Source: Haplosporangium gracile (lineage: Eukaryota > Mortierellomycota > Mortierellomycetes > Mortierellales > Mortierellaceae). Taken from it: a stretch of DNA of 63,364 nt. The notes beneath the pieces are model-generated. The model was given only the letters and a program-made list of their open reading frames with translations. It searched no databases and was not told the origin of the DNA. Shown here in pieces: positions 20,020-33,100 of the stretch. The DNA is taken from NCBI GenBank assembly GCA_015499985.1, contig JAAAUF010000118.1:1-63364 (forward strand). The letters are read 5' to 3'. Each line of letters begins with the position of its first letter. Position 1 is the first letter of the stretch. The position numbers and the translations under genes are program-made.

Positions 20020-20778
20020 ATGCTCTGTTCAGTACTACGGTCAATGTGTCCAAATACAACAACTTCGCCTCTCCAACTATCTTCGCCGAGCAGATTCCCT
20101 TCTTCCTCTTCCTTCAAAGACTCTCTCCAAAGACTCTCTCCTCCTCCATCGCCCACCATGTCGACCCTGTCTCTGTCCTCATCGCACCCTTCTTCGCCTT
20201 CTTCTCCTTCTTCGCCAATCTCCTCATCCTCCTGCCCTTCGACTTTTTCAATGCCCATGCCTGCCTCTATCACACCCCCGGGCTCTCCGCCCTCGCCCAC
20301 CATGAGCGTCGACAGCATTCGTGGCCACAACGCCCTCCTCCTCGACTCTCCCCTGGAACTGGATCAGCAGCGCAAGCCCAAAGTCATGATTGTCGACGAC
20401 AACTCGATCAACCTCTCCATCCTCTCGCGCATGCTCAAAAAGCACTTTATCGACATTGTCCAGCTGACGGTCGTCATGACCTCTGGTGTCGAGGCCCTCC
20501 AGAGGCTCGCAACAGAAGAATTCGACCTGATCCTCATGGATATTGATATGCCTGTCCTCACCGGCGTCCAGACCACCGTTGCCATTCGCCAAAACACCTC
20601 CGAGTACCCCATCCTCAAGCACAACCAGAACGTGCCCATCATTGCTGTCACGACCAGCGATGGAGTAGAGCAGCGGGAGCTCTATCAACAAGTCGGCATG
20701 TCAGACTGTGTCAGCAAGCCCATTGTTCTCTCCAAGCTGCGCTCAGCCATCGAGGGTGTAATGAAGGCGAGCAGATGA
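20020..20778 (+). CDS. Response-regulator receiver protein
   Basis: A single-exon, 252-residue stand-alone receiver protein for a histidine-kinase phosphorelay. Residues 1-115 are Ser/Pro-rich and probably disordered. The receiver domain runs from about residue 120 to the end. KVMIVDDNSINLSIL carries the acidic pair that binds Mg2+, LILMDIDMP carries the phospho-accepting Asp, IIAVTTSD carries the conserved Thr, and DCVSKPI carries the conserved Lys. There is no DNA-binding or kinase domain, so it probably signals through partner proteins, as Ssk1/Mcs4-type regulators do upstream of stress MAP kinases. That assignment is by analogy only. The start is chosen as the first in-frame ATG after the TATA box. 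A Met at about residue 47 could also serve. Confidence 0.85.
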   Translation: MLCSVLRSMCPNTTTSPLQLSSPSRFPSSSSFKDSLQRLSPPPSPTMSTLSLSSSHPSSPSSPSSPISSSSCPSTFSMPMPASITPPGSPPSPTMSVDSIRGHNALLLDSPLELDQQRKPKVMIVDDNSINLSILSRMLKKHFIDIVQLTVVMTSGVEALQRLATEEFDLILMDIDMPVLTGVQTTVAIRQNTSEYPILKHNQNVPIIAVTTSDGVEQRELYQQVGMSDCVSKPIVLSKLRSAIEGVMKASR

Positions 20779-23700
20779 ATCACTACTTCTTAGCCACCCT
20801 ATTCGACTCGAGTGATCCTCTTCCCCCTTTTCGACCCTCAACGTCTTTGCCAAGTCTCATTTGCTGAAAAGACAAGGAAAAGGAAAAAAGAAAGAAAAGA
20901 CTTCCTGACCAAGGAAACGACCATGTCGCACTGTCCGCTTCCTTCCATCCAGCAACAGCCTTTGTCCTTTCACCAAATCAACTGTACATAGTACCATATT
21001 GTAAACTATCATGTAATATATAAAAACGTAATATACCCTTTTCAATTCAACTTGTTGACCTTTGTGAGTTTTGAACTATGCCAGGGGATGGATGTAAGGG
21101 ACCACATTAACTGTTCTCCGAGAACAAACGCCAAGAGGAGGAGATGGGGGTATTGTTTGAGTTTAAAAAACAAAGAATAAGGAAATGTGTAATTATGTGG
21201 ACGATCTGTTGTCATTCTGCCCGCACCTCCGTCTTTTGTCGTTCTTTCATCGTCCTTTCATCGCTACTATTCCAACTCCTCAATGAAAACCAAAAAGGGC
21301 ATCCATCAGATGCAAAATAAAAACCAAAATTGTGGGATCGCGCAAAAGCGCAACAAAGGGAGTGAGCAACGACAAGAGACAAGAGACAAGAGACATGGAT
21401 CGGAAATCTAATTATGTTCGTTTTTGATGTCAGATTCGATACAGTCGACTCATTCATTTACTTTAATCCTGGGTCTGTCTGAGGAGTGGGAGGAGTATTG
21501 ACCACACCATTATCATCATCCATCGGGTAACAAGGTTTCTCATGGACATAGAGGGGTAAATAGGAAGGAGGAACCACGAACAGACGCAGGGATATGTTAG
21601 AGCCCCGCACCCACCTCACCCACACCCAGGATAAGGACTTTTCTATTACGTCCTATCTAACCCACCTCAGATTGCTGGGACACATTTGCCAACCCTGTGT
21701 GCGGTCATATCTGCAAGTTTAATTGCGCTTGATGGGTCAGTCCTACCTATTGTAGGATTTTTTTGAATGCTCGAAAAAGGCAAGAAGCGACGAGGAACAG
21801 TCTTCAGAGGAAGGAGGAAGGGAGAGAATCATTCGACAGACAGTGTGTCCTTGAGAGAGAGAACGCCTCCCCCGTTGGCGATCAACGACTCTGTCTTGTC
21901 TTTCGCACTTTCTCTCTCTCTCTCCCTCTCCTTCTATTTTCCGTCGGAAAACCAAATGACCCATTTATCCCACCTGGTGTAACAGGAGTCCGTCACTGAG
22001 AGAACGAGGGACAAGGTGAGCCCATGGACGATTGGGATGGCTGGAGTGGATACACTTGATACAAGATGTTGGTAGGGTAACACCAACAGAGAAATGGACA
22101 ATAAACAACTCGGAGGCAAAGGCAAAATGGCGGGTGTTGTGTCATCAGTGGAAGCTCTTTAGTGCGTAGTACGACCTTGCGTGTTTGTCCCCATGAAAGA
22201 ACAAAGAAATTACATGAGATAATGGTGCTAGCCAGGTAGGTCAGGGCCACGTCCATTTCTCAAATCAGAGCACAACACACCCTCTCTGCCTCTATGCGCT
22301 CAGCCTCGGCAGCAACCATCCATCCGTGCGGATGCGTAGTGCGGATTTTAAAAATCTGCGAAATGTGCGATTGAGTGCGTGTGCCATTTTTTTCCCCTCT
22401 TCCTCCGTAATAACCGGATTTGCTCACATCGACATAACCGCTTTTTCCTCCCCCATCTTGATTGGTTCGCATCTTCTTTCTTTTTCATTCTTTCTTTCCT
22501 ATTCTTTCTTTCTCTCTTTTTGAAAGTGTTTGCCTCTTCGCGTAGACTACTCTTCTCACTGGTTATTTTTTTCGACGCGTCGAAGGTAGCTCTTTTTGGT
22601 TTTATTATCCATTCACTCCACTTCTTTTTTTGCACTCTGTAGTCTTTCCATGCACTGCTCCATTTCCCTGTCTTTCAGTTCATTGCTCAAAGATGAAGAC
22701 ATCATCATGACATGATTAATTGACAGAGAACTATATTTTATGACTAAAAAGTTTATGCTGTGATGTCGCCATCACAAAAGAGCCTACAAAATTTAAACGT
22801 GGTAATTATGGTTCATAGACAGGGGAGATAAGGAGGATAAATGAACGGGGAAAAGACAAAGAAAGAATCGCTACCCGATTTACGTTCTTTCCAAACGGAT
22901 ATGGTTGAGAACGGGAAGGAAAAAAAATCTTTAGCTGGTAGGATTGTTATTCATTGTCGCCAAACGTATGTATCGTCATCCCTTTTTAATTCATGCAAGA
23001 TACAGATTTCCTTCGTCAAGGAGAGAGAAAAGGAGAGAGAGAAATAGGAGAGAGCGCAAATGGACATGGCTGTAGATTTTAGAACAGATCAAATTGACTC
23101 GATTTGGGATCGCAGAAGCTGCTGCATGGCAATGGTAAAAAGTGTCAAATGAAAAATATCGCGACTTCTTACTCAGCATGGACGAAAAACGGGGAAAGTC
23201 AGAGAGAGAGAGAAGAGTGAGAGAGAGCGAGAGGGAAAATGAGGGTGAAGGAGGAGAGGAGATCGAGAAAGTGAATGAGAAAGTGGATGAAGAAGGAGAC
23301 AGAGATCAAGAAAGAGAGATGAATGGGGCGATTTACGATTTACGTAAAAATAAGACTCGACAACATCGGGAACAGAGGATCAAGGGAATGAGAAAGGGGA
23401 AGGGAGGGAGAGGAAGGGCAAATGAACGCGCATGTGCGATAGTTTTTCTGAAGTATTTTTGAACAGTGCGCAACTCATCGAGACAATGACATGTACGAGC
23501 ATTTTTTTTATGACTTTGAGAGTATTTAATTGCGCATCTCCGCTATCTCGCGCCTCGAAGTGTTAATTTCGAGGTGGTAGGTGGGACTATTTCATATCCT
23601 AATACATCCTTCCTGCCTACCTGCCTACTTCGCCTGTATCCTCTCCTGTCTCCTGTTTGTATTGTCTGCTTCATCCTCTTGCATATCCAATATCTCATAC

Positions 23701-25783
23701 ACACTCGATTGCCCGATCTCTGTTAGTTTTGAGAGAATACTCGTAAAAAAAATGTCTATGATTTCTGCATAGCGCAAGTCTCACACAAATCGGCACTCTC
23801 TTATGAAAATTAAAAGGTATCGCTTGACACGTATCATCTGCAACCCGCATTGGTAAAGGAGTGAGAGGAGAGAGAGGCTGTTCGTTTTCAAAGGCGCACA
23901 AACCAGAACAAATGAGGGCTGAACATCAGATTCTCATTGGTTCCCTCATTTGGCGACAAATCAAGGAGATGCTTAAGGAAGAGTCGAGTTAGCAAAGCAA
24001 GCAAGACAAACTTGCATGTTCCGCTGGCCATCCTTACAAAACACCTCGAAATAGAAGGAAGGAAAGAAAGGGCTTTTCTATGTGGAAGCCAATCACGCCT
24101 AACCGCCAATTCCTTTCTCTTCTTGTTCAACCTATGACGCGTTATGCCGAGAGACAAAAAAACCCAACAGTATGCCGCTCGCTTGCTGAGTTCCTGTTAA
24201 GAAACACAGGAAACCTGTGAACATTTCACCACAAATGCACACACGCACACACGCTCGAAAAAAAAGTCCGTGAGAGAGCGATATAGAAGGAGTGAGCTAT
24301 CGCACCAATAGAGAAGCATAACAATGCAGCCTTTTGAAAATGCGTGGTGAAAAACGGCCAACAGGCCAAAATCAAGTGCAGAATAGACTATGCGTGCCAA
24401 GCTCTACTATATTCAGAAACGCCGTGGCCACACAGCAAAACGTCAAGGTAAGACGCTCATCCTGTGACGGATGTTAACTCCATCTAATCTGACGCTCAAA
24501 ATCAATTGACTTTTGAGGCATCTAATTTATACAAAGCGAGCAATTGTGTTTGTTTTTGTCCTTTTGGTTGTCAAACCGCCTCAGAAGTCTTACGGCACGC
24601 TCGCCTGATTTTATCAGGTGTGTACAAAAGGCCATTATGTTCGCAAGAGAAGCGACGCGTTCAAGGAAAGCCAAAAGAAGAGAATCCTGTTTAAGATGAC
24701 TGATTGATGTTTGTTCTCTATTTTTCTCGCTTTGTATCAATACTGCGTCATTTAAATACGAAGTACAACCATGGAGGAGTGTCTCTCTTTCTCGCCGTGT
24801 ACCAGTGACAAGAACAGATGAAGACTGATGGCAAGTACCATCGCCGCTGACCAAGGGAAATGGAAGAGGAACAACGTCGTTGCAGAAAATAAGAAGACGG
24901 TCCATGCGTTGTACGAGGGATACCTCACAGATATTGGTACCCCCTCTTTCACTCAAAAAAGATCGTCGACAGAAGGTCGATTTTCACCTTGGCACCATTA
25001 CTTCTTGCCCTGTTTTTGGATTTGATATCCGTTCTATCACTGATAACTATGCCATAATTTGGATTAGATGGAAAAGAATCTCGGGCAGCCTACACTATTT
25101 TTCATCCCTCCTGCTGCTCGAATAGACAACTCTGGTGAAGATAGTCATGATAAACGAAAAAGAAGGACGAGCAAACACGCAAACGATCTTTCTGCGATGC
25201 AAATAGAGGTAGAAAGAAAGGGGAGGAACAATTGATAAGAGAGGAGAGGGTGAGGAAGTATTTAGTTCATTAGATTAATAAATTGGTCAAGCCTGGACTC
25301 GAACCGTCCTTGAGGCGATCCGCAGCAGCCACAGAAAAAATGGTCGTTCTGTCCAAAAAGGAAACATTCAAAAAGTGATGTCTTCATCTTTTCTTTTCTG
25401 TACAAACCTGCATTCCAACACGTTTTGGTCGCCTTTCGCATTAGAAAAAACAACTCGAAAACGTTTATTCGCAGAAACCTTTTTCTCATAACGCCAGCCT
25501 ACTTAGCTCAGGTAGGCATTTTCCTTAGGAAGGAAGACATCTTGGCATGCAAAGCAATAGCCGACTTCAAATGCACAACAGGAGAGACAGTTGCTGCGAG
25601 GACAGCGAGCAGACGATGGGAATGTAAAATATCTACAACCTCCCTTCTCGGTCAAGGAATCACCTTGGCAAGTTATTAGGCACCTCAGTTGTTGCTTAAT
25701 GCCTGATAACTCAGCCTTCTGGACTCTTTTTTCTCGCAGTAGGATTTCAATTGAATTTGTCCTCGAGGACGTAATTGAGGATC
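20779..25783. other. Five-kilobase stretch without a recognisable gene
   Basis: AT-rich and GA-rich DNA with many short frames, none with a family motif or a coherent exon chain. Notable tracts are a GA-rich block at 23195-23300 that yields a charged artefact frame, CT-rich sequence at 21909-21940, and TTTC-rich sequence at 22470-22530. It could hold fast-evolving small genes or non-coding RNA that I cannot see. Confidence 0.45.
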
Positions 25784-28700
25784 ATGGATACCCCGACAGC
25801 GGACAATTCGACAGTAGACAACCCGACAATGGACATCTCGACCGACCCACAGAAGCCCAAGAAGAAAAAGTCTTCGGGCATCCTTGGGTGCGATCAATGT
25901 CGAAGGAGAAAGGTATTTGCATCTCCAGGTCTCTTCAAGGACCTAGTCCCCTACAACACAATAGCCCACTGAAGACGCCTTTCAGCAAGGACAACAAAAT
26001 AGAACTGACATGTTGTTGCTTTTTTCATTGGAACTCTTTGGTACCACTTTTTTTCCGCAACTGTAGACAAAGTGTGATCAGGCGAAGCCGACGTGTGGAC
26101 CATGTATTCATGCAGGACTCATGGAGTGTACATCTGTACTCGGCAAACCCCCACCACCCAAGCGAAAGAAGGCACAAACTGAAGTTGGGATCTTGGAGGC
26201 ACGTTTGGAGAGCATCGAGTCAGCGTATTCGGAACGTCTCCGCCATATGGAATCGCTGCTGAATAAGGTTTTGCCTGCATCACAGGTGCAAGAATTGATC
26301 CATGGAAACCTCGGCTCAGGTCCATCTTCTGATCAGGCAACAACAACAATAAAGTCTAAGGAAGCGACGTCGACCCGCTTTCAGCGACAGGGCCCACCTG
26401 GGGGAGTCATATCGACTGACAGTGACTTTGCAGACATTGATTCTCCGAAGGAAAGTTCGCTCTCGTTCGTACCCAGTTTGGATCAGGGCTCTGCTTCAGC
26501 AAGGGTGAGTGGACAGGAACTATGTACATGGACAAAACTCTGTCAACATGGATTCATTTGTGTATCCGCTTATTTGACATGGAGCCCCTCGTTTTGAACT
26601 ATTTTTCTCAAATAGACTCCTGATCCATCAGTCGTACCATCGTGCTCTCGAGCATCAACAAACAACTTCAACATCCTGGAACCCAAGCAGTCGCCACGAC
26701 AGGAAATTATCGGCAGCAACAAGCTATCGCAGGTACTTTTTTTTGACAATCAGACTTCGTCTTCTCAACTTGCATTATGGGAGTTTTATTAACATTGTTG
26801 TTTTTTTCTCACATTTCATCTAGCATGTAGCACATTCTCCATCCTCGGCCTCACCAATTGCACCTGCCTTTACGTCGCCCGATAGTTTTCCACTGTACGA
26901 AAGTGAAAGTGATGATGGCAGCGACCTTGGCGAACTTGCGGCAACCATGGACAAACTGCGACTTTTCGACGCCTCGTTCTACTTCGGGAAAGGCACCGTG
27001 CTATTCACACAGACGGACACAGAGAAGTTTTGGGAGGAGGAGATCTCCTTTGACGTCCATGAGGCTCCCGACATTGATATTCCACCAGAGGCGCTCGTCA
27101 TGCCGCCTCTGGATGTAATCGACGCTCTCTTCGACATTTACTATTCGGTAAGGACTTCTCTGATTTTCAATGGAAGCTTATTTGTATACTGTACTTTGCA
27201 CTAACGGTCAAAACATCTATATTTTGTCATTTGTAGCATTATTATGTGTTTATGCCGATGATTCAAAAGGCTGCCCTCCTACAAGCCCTCGAGGACCGTC
27301 ATGAGCCCCAGAGTATCTTCCTTTTGAACAGTGTTTTCATGGCGGCGGCCGTTACTGGAGATTGCATCCACCCATCATGCTATTCCATGGTCGGAGACAG
27401 CAAGTCGATGGGGACACCATTTTTCGAGAGAGCAAGAATGGTACTGGACTATTGTCTCGGAATTCCTAGGGTGTCTACAGTTCAGGGGCTCATGATGTTA
27501 TCGCGGTACCCCAAGATTGCAGGATTAGGACACCATTTTATCCAGCAGGCTATTCTGATGGCCACGGACCTGGGACTACACAGGAAATGCGATCGCTGGA
27601 TCCCCGACAAACAAGTTCAAGAAACGAGGAAGAGGGTCTTTTGGTGTATCTATGCACTGGACAGCGCAGCCGCAAGTGTGACAGGACGGCGGCCTTTGAT
27701 TGACAACAGCGAAATCGACGTACTCCTGGTGGATCCAAATGCGACCGAAGGCGAGTTTGAGTACTCCAACACCCTTTACTTGCTCCATCTCTGCAAGCTC
27801 TGGCGGATTTTTAGGAACGTCAAGCAGTTTGTCTTCAATGCTGAGGACATTCACGAGATGGCCTCAGGGCCAGGAAGTCTACCCAAGAGCTACGAACAAC
27901 AATTGATCCAGTGGCAGCTCCAGTTACCAGCAGCGCTTCGATTTAGCTTCGAGTTGGACCCGCGTGATCCATTAGCGAAATACAATGCCCGCGCTGGTAA
28001 GTTATTTGGCAGACTATTTTAATTGTCGATCTTAAAGATAGCTGGCAAATTGTTATTAATACATATATCGTTTCACTTGCGCCTATTAGGTATCGCTCAG
28101 ATGCTGTACGAGTCGACGCTTATCTTGCTTCACAAGCCGTTCATGTCGTCATCATCGGATCCATCCAAACGCACAGCCTCTCGGTCTCTGGACATTTGCA
28201 TGAAGGCGGCTTCTAAGATCACATCGATATCCAAGACTCTAGTCAAGACATATACCAAGACGTACCAAATTACAGGAATCGGAGAGTGTGCAATGGCGAA
28301 CGCGATCAGGATTTTGGCCATGTGTATCAAGTCGCCCGACCCAAAGATTCGATTAGGTGCGCAAGACGACTTTGACTTTTTGATACGCTTCTTCCGGGAG
28401 TTTTATTCGTCACCTCAAGTAATTATTGACAAGGACATGTTCAATTGTATCATGTCCTTTTTTGACGAGTTCATGCACAGCGTCAGCGGAGTGAGCGAGT
28501 CAACCGTACACATCTGTGCATCGGCCATCAAGAGCATGGCGATCGCCAAGAGGAACAAGATTGCCCTGCGACGGTCATCGATTGACGGTCAAGAGTCTCG
28601 GCGACCCCTCCCAGCTGGTGGTGACAATAGGAATTTGAGCCGCTTGGTCAAGATTGGTCGAGAGGAGCGCGCAAGGACTAAGGCCTATTCACCCTCATCA

Positions 28701-29774
28701 CAGTCATCTACGGGATCAAGGAGCGGATCTGGCGGACACAGGAAACGACACAATCACATACCGCACGAAGAACCCCATCGTTTCGGTACAAGCCTCTTTA
28801 CACCATTTACGCAGGAGAGCCACAATGGATTTATATCGACCTCAGATCCTATGACCACTGCGCCACAAGAGAGTTCAGAGATATACCAGAATCCGGGCAA
28901 GGTGCAAAAGGTCTCCCAGTATCTGAGTCCCTTCGGAGGACCTGTAGTGATGGAGAGTCTCAGCCAGTACCAAACATCATCCGCCATTCTCAGCCAACCT
29001 CCCGGTAGCAGCGCGATCCCACAGACTGCTCATCTTTCGGACCCCACGGAGGACGTCTTCCAAGTCTTCCGCTCACAACAGCAACAACAGCAGCATGAGC
29101 AGGATCAGCACAACCAGCAACAGCGTCAACAACGCGAAGAGTACCAGTTGCAGCTGCAGCAGCACAAACACCAGCTGCATCAGCAATATCTGCAGCAACA
29201 GCAGTTATTCTTGCAGCAACAGCAACAACAGCAGGTTGCCCAAGGGCAACAGAATCAGATGGATGACTCTCAGGGCCTTTTTGATGGTTCAGCGACCCAA
29301 CCTGTACCAACGTTTGATGTGCTCACTCCGTCCTTCTGGGGCGACTTTATGGGATCTGATGGAATGACGAATTCAGACCCTCGTGCTTTGGAGCAGAGTG
29401 TGCTTTTGGGAGGTCCAACGATACCTTCTGGAACATTTGATGTGATGAGCCCTTCCACCAACCCAGGTGACTTGTACGGGACCCTCGGCGCGCAGCAACA
29501 TTTACAACAATCGGCAGAGCAGCAGCATCGGCTAATATCACTAGGAGGCATTCCTGCGCCGATGAAGCCAGACTCGCGCGAAAAGTCAGCAGGAGAGGCG
29601 GATGACAACTTGAGCCCCGACCACATCCAGGCGCTGTTGGAACAGACGCTCGCCAGTGATACCCAGCCCAACCATCCAAATATCCCACAGTCCGGCCCCA
29701 GTATGGCTCAACACCCGCACCAACAGCATCCACAACAGCGTCCACATTCTTCCTCCTACCCTCACATTTTTTAG
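25784..29774 (+). CDS. Zn2Cys6 fungal transcription factor with fungal_trans domain and poly-Q tail
   Basis: A Gal4-class DNA-binding regulator. Six exons (25784-25912, 26067-26504, 26616-26732, 26824-27147, 27237-27996, 28090-29774) close in frame to 1150 residues. The zinc cluster CDQCRRRKTKCDQAKP, then TCGPC and MEC, gives the six cysteines and is split by intron 1. A basic stretch (PKKKK) precedes it, and a short coiled-coil linker (ILEARLESIESAYSERL) follows. The fungal-specific transcription factor domain (PF04082) spans about residues 340-620, with GLGHHFIQQAILMATDLGLH, RKRVFWCIYALDSAAASVTG and RRPLIDNSEIDV. The C-terminal third is Gln-rich, with several Q runs (about 29077-29250), typical of an activation region. 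Target genes are unknown. The xylanolytic/carbon-metabolism regulators share this layout, but that is no proof. Confidence 0.88.
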
Positions 29775-30143
29775 TTAGGTAATAAACGACTCTCAACGCG
29801 CTTTTTTTTCATTTATTTTGCCACCAAAGCCACTTTTTTTTTAAAAAATCACGACTCTTGTTTGTTTTTTCCCGCCCTGCTGAGTCTTTGGGTTGATTCC
29901 TTCTCGCTCTCTTGCTCGGCACACTTTTTCATCGGACACCTTCAATTCACACGACCAACATCCTCGTTACGACACACACACACACACACTCTCTCTCTTC
30001 TCTCCCTCCTTCTCTCTCTCTCTTTTCGACATACCACTCCTGTACAGTTATCCTCCAACAACTCTTTATTATTCACCTTCAGACCATTGCGTGATGCTGC
30101 CAATACCAGCACCAGGTACACAGTACCCTTTTACAATGACCAA

Positions 30144-33100
30144 ATGAGTCTCACCCGAGCAACTTCAGCGCCACAAGCATCACCACCTTTCTCTAACTCT
30201 TCGCCTTTCCTTTTCTTTGTTACTTATGCTCTCCTGTTTATTCTCGACATTCATAATAAAGGGTAAGTCGGCGCGCCAGTTGTTTTCACGCCTGCCAGAG
30301 TAGTCGTCCATTTCTCCTCTGGAAACCCCAAGAGCCTTCAGTCTTTCAGGCTTTAGAGATCATTAACTAAGCCGCCCTTATTTTTCTTGGACATCCCCCA
30401 TTCAGTTTATGGACAGGCGCCTCGGAGCACGTCAAAGTATATGTGAGAGTGCGACCTCCAAACGAACGAGAGCTGGCCTCCGACTCTTATTCTAGCTGTA
30501 GCCAAGGAGCCCATGGAAACGCCACCGTTTCAGTACTCCAGCCCAAGTAAGAAAGACTATTCACTCAACGCATTCCTTTTCTGTAATAGTAGCCGTTAGT
30601 ATGCTATGCAAATCATTCTTTTTGACTGATAAACAACTCATTTTTGTTTTAAAAAACTAGCCATGTTGTCATTGGCGCAGGGACGAAAAGCGATACTTTT
30701 ACGTATGATTGTGTAGGAGGCGAATCTACTTCTCAGGAGCAGGTCTTCCGGTACGAGCAGCTAATTTTGTCCGCGGTGTGAAAAGTGGATCTTTGTCCAG
30801 GCTTGTTGCGGAATAACTTGAGAACGAGCTTGGAGATACTAACATGCACAACGTGCTGGGTAATTTTCATGTTGTACAGTGACGTAGGAAAGACTATTGT
30901 GGAGCAGTGTGTCAAGGGCTACAACGGAGTAAGGACACAGGATCTCGTTTGTGGAAATAATTACTCCGCATTGACTCCAGTAAACAGGAACCCGCGTCAC
31001 TGACAACGCTGCACATATATTTCAATGCGATAATAGACCATTTTCGCATATGGACAGACTGGAAGCGGCAAAACATATACCATGCAAGGACCATCCAACA
31101 TGACGAGTCTTGGCAATCATGAACACCGAGGGATTATTCCCCGGTGCTTGGAGTATCGTATGTACTCCTGTTCATTGTACGACGATGGATGCTGCATACT
31201 TTGACGAAGAGCTGAGCGAGGGCGCATGGTTACTTATTCCATCATTTTGTCGCTGCATATTATAGTCTTCGATTTGATCGCCAAAGAGGAACAAATGATT
31301 AGCTCGGTCAAGTATCTATGCAAAGCCTCATACATTGAGATGTATGTACAGGATCGTTATCATGACGAAGGTTCACTCATGACATGGAGGCATATTGTGA
31401 AAACAGAGGCGCTGGACTGACTTTTTGACATGTTTTGTCTTACATTAGCTACAACGAGATGATATACGACCTGCTCGACAACTCGACAACTGCCCGAGCA
31501 ACACGAGAGGATATCAAGCGTGGCGTATATGTCGACGGAGTAACTGAAGAATCCATTCACAATCCCGAGGACGCGTACAAAGTAAATACTGGATTTAGAT
31601 TCGTGCTCTCGCGTGCAGTCACAACAGCGTCTCAAGCTCAGGGTCTAACGTATGTCATCATTGATTCCGCTGTAGCTGTTTGAACAAGGCGCCGCAAACC
31701 GACACATCAGCGCTACCGCTATGAACCGCGAATCCAGTCGCTCACATACAGTCTTGACGCTTACTATTCAGTCCATGGCACTTGTCGACGGTATCAACCA
31801 CATTCGAGAATCGCGATTCAATCTCGTGGACTTGGCAGGTTCAGAGAGACAGAAACAGGCCAACACTGAAGGTCTTCGACTAAAGGAAGCTGGAAACATC
31901 AACAAGAGTCTACTTTGTCTCGGCTCGGTCATCAATGCGCTCGGCGAGATTGCCGGAGGCCATTCCCGCCATGTGGTATGTTGCTTGGACACATATGGGA
32001 CATATGGGACACCTCGATAACTTCAAAATCCGGGCAAGGAAGCTGGTCGTATTCTGACTCCACACGTCTCTCGTTTAGCATTACCGTGATAGCCGATTGA
32101 CGTTTTTGTTGAAGGATTCACTTGGAGGAAACTCGAACACCTTTATCGTCGCCAATGTCTCGCCTTCAGCACTCTGCTACCAGGAGAGTCTGAGCACACT
32201 GCGTTTTGCCCAGCGTGCAAAGATGATCAGGAACAAGGTACGTATAAGCCAAAATGTTGGTGTACGGTGATACTTTGGAGTACATTTTCACGCTTGCTAA
32301 CTGCCTCTCTCGATCGAATCTATTAGGCTGTTGTGAACGAGGATATCCAAGGGAATGTGAACGAACTGAGAGCAGAGATTCAAAGACTGAAGACTGAGCT
32401 AGGATTGAAACAAGCCGCGGGCGGCAACAGTAAGTGATATTTTAGTATTGTTTAGCGTTAATGATTCTGCAGCCAGTTGAGATTGAAAATGTGTCCGCTT
32501 CTGACGGCATTATGATTTCATTCTTCAGAATTAGATACCAACATGGCCAACAGGCTGCTTGTGGAGACGCTCGCAAAACTTAGAGCTGAGCAGGAGGAGC
32601 ATGTGGCGATGGCACAAAAGGGCTTTATGCTGGACGATGCCTGCAAGGCCAGAGAGAAGCAGATTCAGTCCGCTCAATTGATCATCAAGTTCAAGGAAAG
32701 CGCCTTAGTCTCGTATCGCAAGGGCGTGACTAGTGCGGCCATGGAAGCAGAGAAAGGGGCGCTCCAGGAAGAAGTGACACAGCTGCGAAAGCAACTGGAC
32801 TTTCACCCAGGTAAGCTTTTGAATAACATCGAGTGGATTCCTATCTCAACTGGCTGTGTAGTGTTTAACAAGGTTTTACCTCCTCTGGTTATAGAGATAC
32901 TGAAGGTCAAGGCTGAAAATCTGAGTCTTCGAGGTAATTTCTTTTGTTTGTTTGTAAAACACTATACCACATGACCTGTTTCCGCCAGAGTGCTCTTCAA
33001 TGATAAGTAAGTAAGCTCACATAATGTCATCCGACAATTTTACAGAGATGCTGGCCAAGCTCGAGAGATATCAGTCTGGTCTGGAAGATTTCGAGGAGAA

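Noticed and set aside
23142..23462. 106-residue frame full of Arg and Glu
   Set aside because: Produced by a GA-rich low-complexity tract. No exon chain or homologous motif.
25285..25320. Sequence resembling a tRNA T-arm on the minus strand (GGTTCGAGTCC)
   Set aside because: The 5-bp stem does not pair and no acceptor, D or anticodon arms could be found around it.
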